A stretch of 6,925 nt of DNA from positions 1 through 6,925 of the forward strand of contig CAMFLJ010000203.1 of assembly GCA_945957335.1 (NCBI GenBank). The letters are read 5' to 3'. The translations under genes and the position numbers were made by a program. Shown one piece after another: positions 5,133 to 6,925 of this stretch. Position 1 is the first letter of the stretch, and each line of letters opens with the position of its first letter. The DNA comes from an uncultured Actinomycetes bacterium (GTDB lineage Bacteria > Actinomycetota > Acidimicrobiia > Acidimicrobiales > Acidimicrobilacustridaceae). The notes beneath the pieces are model-generated. The model did no database searches, was not told the DNA's origin, and saw nothing but the letters and a program-made list of their open reading frames with translations.

Positions 5133-5909
5133 ATGACCGCCAACAACCCATTCGACCTCACCGGCAAGGTCGCCATCGTCACCGGCTCGACCAAGGGCAT
5201 CGGCCGCGCCATGGTCGAGGGCCTGGCCGCCGCCGGCGCCGGCGTGGTGGTCAGCTCCCGCAAGCAGGAGCTCTGCGACGAGGTCGCCGAGGAGGTGCGC
5301 GCCGCCACCGGTGCCGAGGTGCTGCCCCTCGCGTGCCACGTCGGTGACTGGGAGGCGATCCCTGCGTTCGTCGAGCAGGTCCGCGCCCACTTCGGCCGCA
5401 TCGACGTGCTGGTCAACAACGCCGGCATCAACCCCGCTCCGGTCACCGCCAGCGAGATGACCCTCGACTACTGGCGCAAGGTGTTCTCCGTGAACCTCGA
5501 GGGACCGCTGCGCCTGAGCCAGCAGGTCGCCCCGATCATGCGCGACGGCGGCGGCGGCTCGATCGTCAACATCGGCACCATGGCCGCCTACGGGCCCGGG
5601 CCCAACATCTGCGCCTACGGCGCGTCGAAGGCCGGCCTCAAGAACCTCACGCGGGCCATGGCCATGGAGTGGGCCGACTGGGGCGTGCGGGTCAACATCC
5701 TCAGCCCCGGGCCGTTCATGAGCGAGATGCTCGCCGGCGCCGCCGCCCGCAGCGAGATCGACTACCTCGCCATGGTGTCGAGCGGGACGCTCCTCAAGCG
5801 GGTGGCCGACCCGTCCGAGATCGTCGGCCCGGTGCTCTACCTCGCCAGCGACGCGTCGTCCTTCGTCACCGCCGACGACATCTCCGTCTCCGGCGGGATG
5901 ATGAAGTGA
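5133..5909 (+). CDS. Short-chain dehydrogenase/reductase (classical SDR)
   Basis: This 258-residue protein is a full-length classical SDR, a Rossmann-fold NAD(P)-dependent oxidoreductase that interconverts alcohols and ketones. Visible motifs are the cofactor loop TGSTKGIG (17-24), SSRK at the end of strand 2 (41-44, where Arg43 favours NADP(H)), NNAG (95-98), Asn121 of the tetrad, Tyr162 and Lys166 (YGASK), and PG at 192-193. The residue 13 before the catalytic Tyr, normally Ser, is Thr149 (VNIGTMAAYG). The C-terminal DGG motif reads SGG (253-255). AGGAG at 5120-5124 lies eight bases before the ATG. It is followed after 34 bases by the second NTF2-fold gene and then the VOC gene, a likely operon. 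A natural role would be to oxidise or reduce a hydroxyl or ketone made by the neighbouring oxygenases; the substrate is not known. Confidence 0.93.
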   Translation: MTANNPFDLTGKVAIVTGSTKGIGRAMVEGLAAAGAGVVVSSRKQELCDEVAEEVRAATGAEVLPLACHVGDWEAIPAFVEQVRAHFGRIDVLVNNAGINPAPVTASEMTLDYWRKVFSVNLEGPLRLSQQVAPIMRDGGGGSIVNIGTMAAYGPGPNICAYGASKAGLKNLTRAMAMEWADWGVRVNILSPGPFMSEMLAGAAARSEIDYLAMVSSGTLLKRVADPSEIVGPVLYLASDASSFVTADDISVSGGMMK

Positions 5910-5943
5910 CAGCCTGAGCCGACCACGAGATCGAGGGGGACCG

Positions 5944-6360
5944 ATGGGCGAGCTGCAGGAGCGCAACCGGGCGTTGGTGCTCGAGTACATGGACAAGTTC
6001 CGGACCTTCGACCCGGAGCAGTACTACCCGTACCTGGCCGAGAGCCCCACCTACCGGGCCGGCGCCAACACCTACCAGGGGCGCGAGGCGTTCAAGCGCA
6101 ACACCGACGCCGGCAAGCTCCTCTACCCCGAGCCCGAGAGCGCCACCAACGAGACGCTCGCGGTGCTCGCCGACGGCGACTGGGTCGCGGTGCTGCTCGT
6201 CCGCCGGGCCAAGACCAACAAGGTCGACGACTACGAGAACGTCTACGCCATGTTCTACGAGGTCATCGACGGCCTGATCCACACCCAGGTCGAGATGCTC
6301 GACTTCCGCGTCTCCACCGACGCGTTCGACCTCTCCGTGCTGTCCGCACTGGAGAGCTGA
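5944..6360 (+). CDS. SnoaL-like / NTF2-fold protein (arm of paralogue A)
   Basis: This 138-residue protein resembles the SnoaL-like (ketosteroid isomerase-related) NTF2 superfamily. It has an N-terminal helix pair (ERNRALVLEYMDKFRTFDPEQYYPYLAES), the usual 'Tyr-x-Gly-Arg-Glu-Ala-Phe' turn (YQGREAF, 44-50), a beta strand with DGDWVAVLLVRRAK (77-90), and the strand pair NVYAMFYEVIDGLIHTQVEMLDF (99-121), in which a Glu/Asp lies near the expected pocket. Such proteins act as isomerases, cyclases, hydrolases or epoxide-opening enzymes, or bind ligands without catalysis; I cannot choose. It is clearly not a recent copy of the SnoaL protein at 2331-2792. The ATG has GAGGGGGA at 5933-5940 directly upstream. 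The next gene starts nine bases after its stop, so they are translated from one message. Confidence 0.83.
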   Translation: MGELQERNRALVLEYMDKFRTFDPEQYYPYLAESPTYRAGANTYQGREAFKRNTDAGKLLYPEPESATNETLAVLADGDWVAVLLVRRAKTNKVDDYENVYAMFYEVIDGLIHTQVEMLDFRVSTDAFDLSVLSALES

Positions 6361-6369
6361 GGAGGAACC

Positions 6370-6750
6370 GTGCCCACCACCATCGGCAACGTCGCCCTGA
6401 ACGTCTCCGACCTCGAGCGCTCCGAGCGCTTCTACGTCGACGTGCTCGGCCTGGAGGTGATGGCGCGCATCGAGACCCCCGACGTGCGGGAGGTGCTGCT
6501 CGGCTCGTCGGCCGGTGGGTCGCAGCTGATGCTCGCCTTCCACACCGACGGGCGGCCGGTGGAGGCGGGAGGCGGCATGTGGAAGGTCTACGTCGCCACC
6601 GACGACTCCGAGGGCCTGTTCCGCACCGCCGTCGCGGCCGGGGCCGAGCCCGTCGAGGAGCCCCGCCACCTCGAGCAGTTCAAGGTGACGATCGCGTTCA
6701 TCCGCGACCCCGACGGCCACCTCCTCGAGCTCGGCCAGCAGCACACCTAG
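6370..6750 (+). CDS. VOC / glyoxalase-fold protein with degenerate metal site
   Basis: At 126 residues this is a one-module VOC-superfamily protein (two beta-alpha-beta-beta-beta units), the fold of glyoxalase I, extradiol dioxygenases and resistance proteins. The fold signature is VALNVSDLERSERFYVDVLGLEV (8-30), then VYVATDD (73-79) and the closing DPDGHLLEL (113-121). Only one of the usual metal ligands is recognisable, Glu120. The positions that in glyoxalase I hold His, Glu and His appear to be Asn7, Met54 or Leu55, and Lys72. It may therefore be metal-free, for example an isomerase, epimerase-like or binding protein, or use other ligands. The start is GTG at 6370. GGAGGA (6361-6366) abuts the TGA of the preceding gene, showing tight coupling within the operon. 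Confidence 0.88.
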   Translation: MPTTIGNVALNVSDLERSERFYVDVLGLEVMARIETPDVREVLLGSSAGGSQLMLAFHTDGRPVEAGGGMWKVYVATDDSEGLFRTAVAAGAEPVEEPRHLEQFKVTIAFIRDPDGHLLELGQQHT

Positions 6751-6818
6751 CGCAGTGAGGGGCCCGGAGAGCCGTCGCCGTGGGCCAGAATGCGACGACC
6801 CCGAGAGCGAGGCACGCC

Positions 6819-6925
6819 GTGGCAACCTCCCCCACCCCTGCGAAGCGCCGGCCGCCGGTGCGCACCAGCGCCAAGGCCGTCGCCACCCGTGCCGCCCTGG
6901 TGGAGCTGGCCGCCCAGATGTTCTC
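6819..6925 (+). CDS. TetR-family transcriptional regulator, N-terminus only
   Basis: Only the first 35 codons fall inside the window. After a basic, proline-rich lead (TPAKRRPPVRTSAKA), the sequence ATRAALVELAAQMF has the spacing of the TetR first helix ('tR..il.aA..lf..'), which precedes the helix-turn-helix. The start is GTG at 6819-6821, with GAGG (6809-6812) six bases before it; a downstream in-frame GTG at 6858 is possible but lacks as good a site. It is in the same direction as the preceding operon, 68 bases after the VOC stop, with no clear promoter of its own. TetR proteins are dimeric repressors usually released by a pathway ligand, and often control neighbouring genes. The 13-bp palindromes at 3906-3918 and 3954-3966 are natural candidate targets. 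Confidence 0.78.
   Translation, partial: MATSPTPAKRRPPVRTSAKAVATRAALVELAAQMF

Noticed and set aside
6761..6786. GGCCC...GGGCC hairpin after the VOC gene as a terminator
   Set aside because: The stem is only five base pairs with a 16-base loop and no U tract, too weak to call in DNA of this composition.

Overview
This is one end of a high-GC, gene-dense contig, probably from an actinobacterium (Actinomycetota). An Acidimicrobiia-like environmental lineage is a guess. The reasons are GTG starts, GGAGG ribosome binding sites, strong G/C bias at third codon positions, GC-rich hairpins without clear U tracts, and TetR/SDR/PhyH/SnoaL content. The first 41 bases are not biological. They are a Nextera (Tn5) sequencing adapter with part of an i7 index, so the natural sequence begins at base 42, and the right edge cuts a gene.

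Left to right: a minus-strand GH78 alpha-L-rhamnosidase lacking its catalytic domain because the contig ends (42-1327). A short divergent promoter region follows, then a plus-strand phytanoyl-CoA dioxygenase-like Fe(II)/2-oxoglutarate oxygenase (1405-2238). A long hairpin (2277-2321) separates it from a convergent minus-strand operon made of a SnoaL/NTF2-fold protein (2331-2792) preceded by a 351-residue putative oxygenase, here called paralogue B (2822-3877). Across a 137-bp promoter region lies a close homologue transcribed the other way, paralogue A (4015-5058). Downstream of A are a GC hairpin (5083-5108), an SDR oxidoreductase (5133-5909), a second NTF2-fold protein (5944-6360), a VOC/glyoxalase-fold protein (6370-6750) and the first 35 codons of a TetR-family regulator (6819-6925).

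The centre of interest is the divergent pair B/A. Each has an HxD...H...R arrangement that looks like an Fe(II)/2-oxoglutarate oxygenase site inside an otherwise unfamiliar sequence. Between them lie two near-identical operator-like boxes (ATAGC-N3-GTTAT). Each overlaps the -10 (TATATT) of one of the two promoters, in mirror image. The neighbourhood therefore looks like a co-regulated oxidative pathway: three non-haem iron oxygenases, a dehydrogenase, two NTF2-fold enzymes or accessory proteins and a VOC protein, with a TetR regulator alongside. The adjacent rhamnosidase suggests a rhamnosylated natural product as a possible substrate. The substrate and the direction (catabolism or biosynthesis) cannot be read from the sequence.
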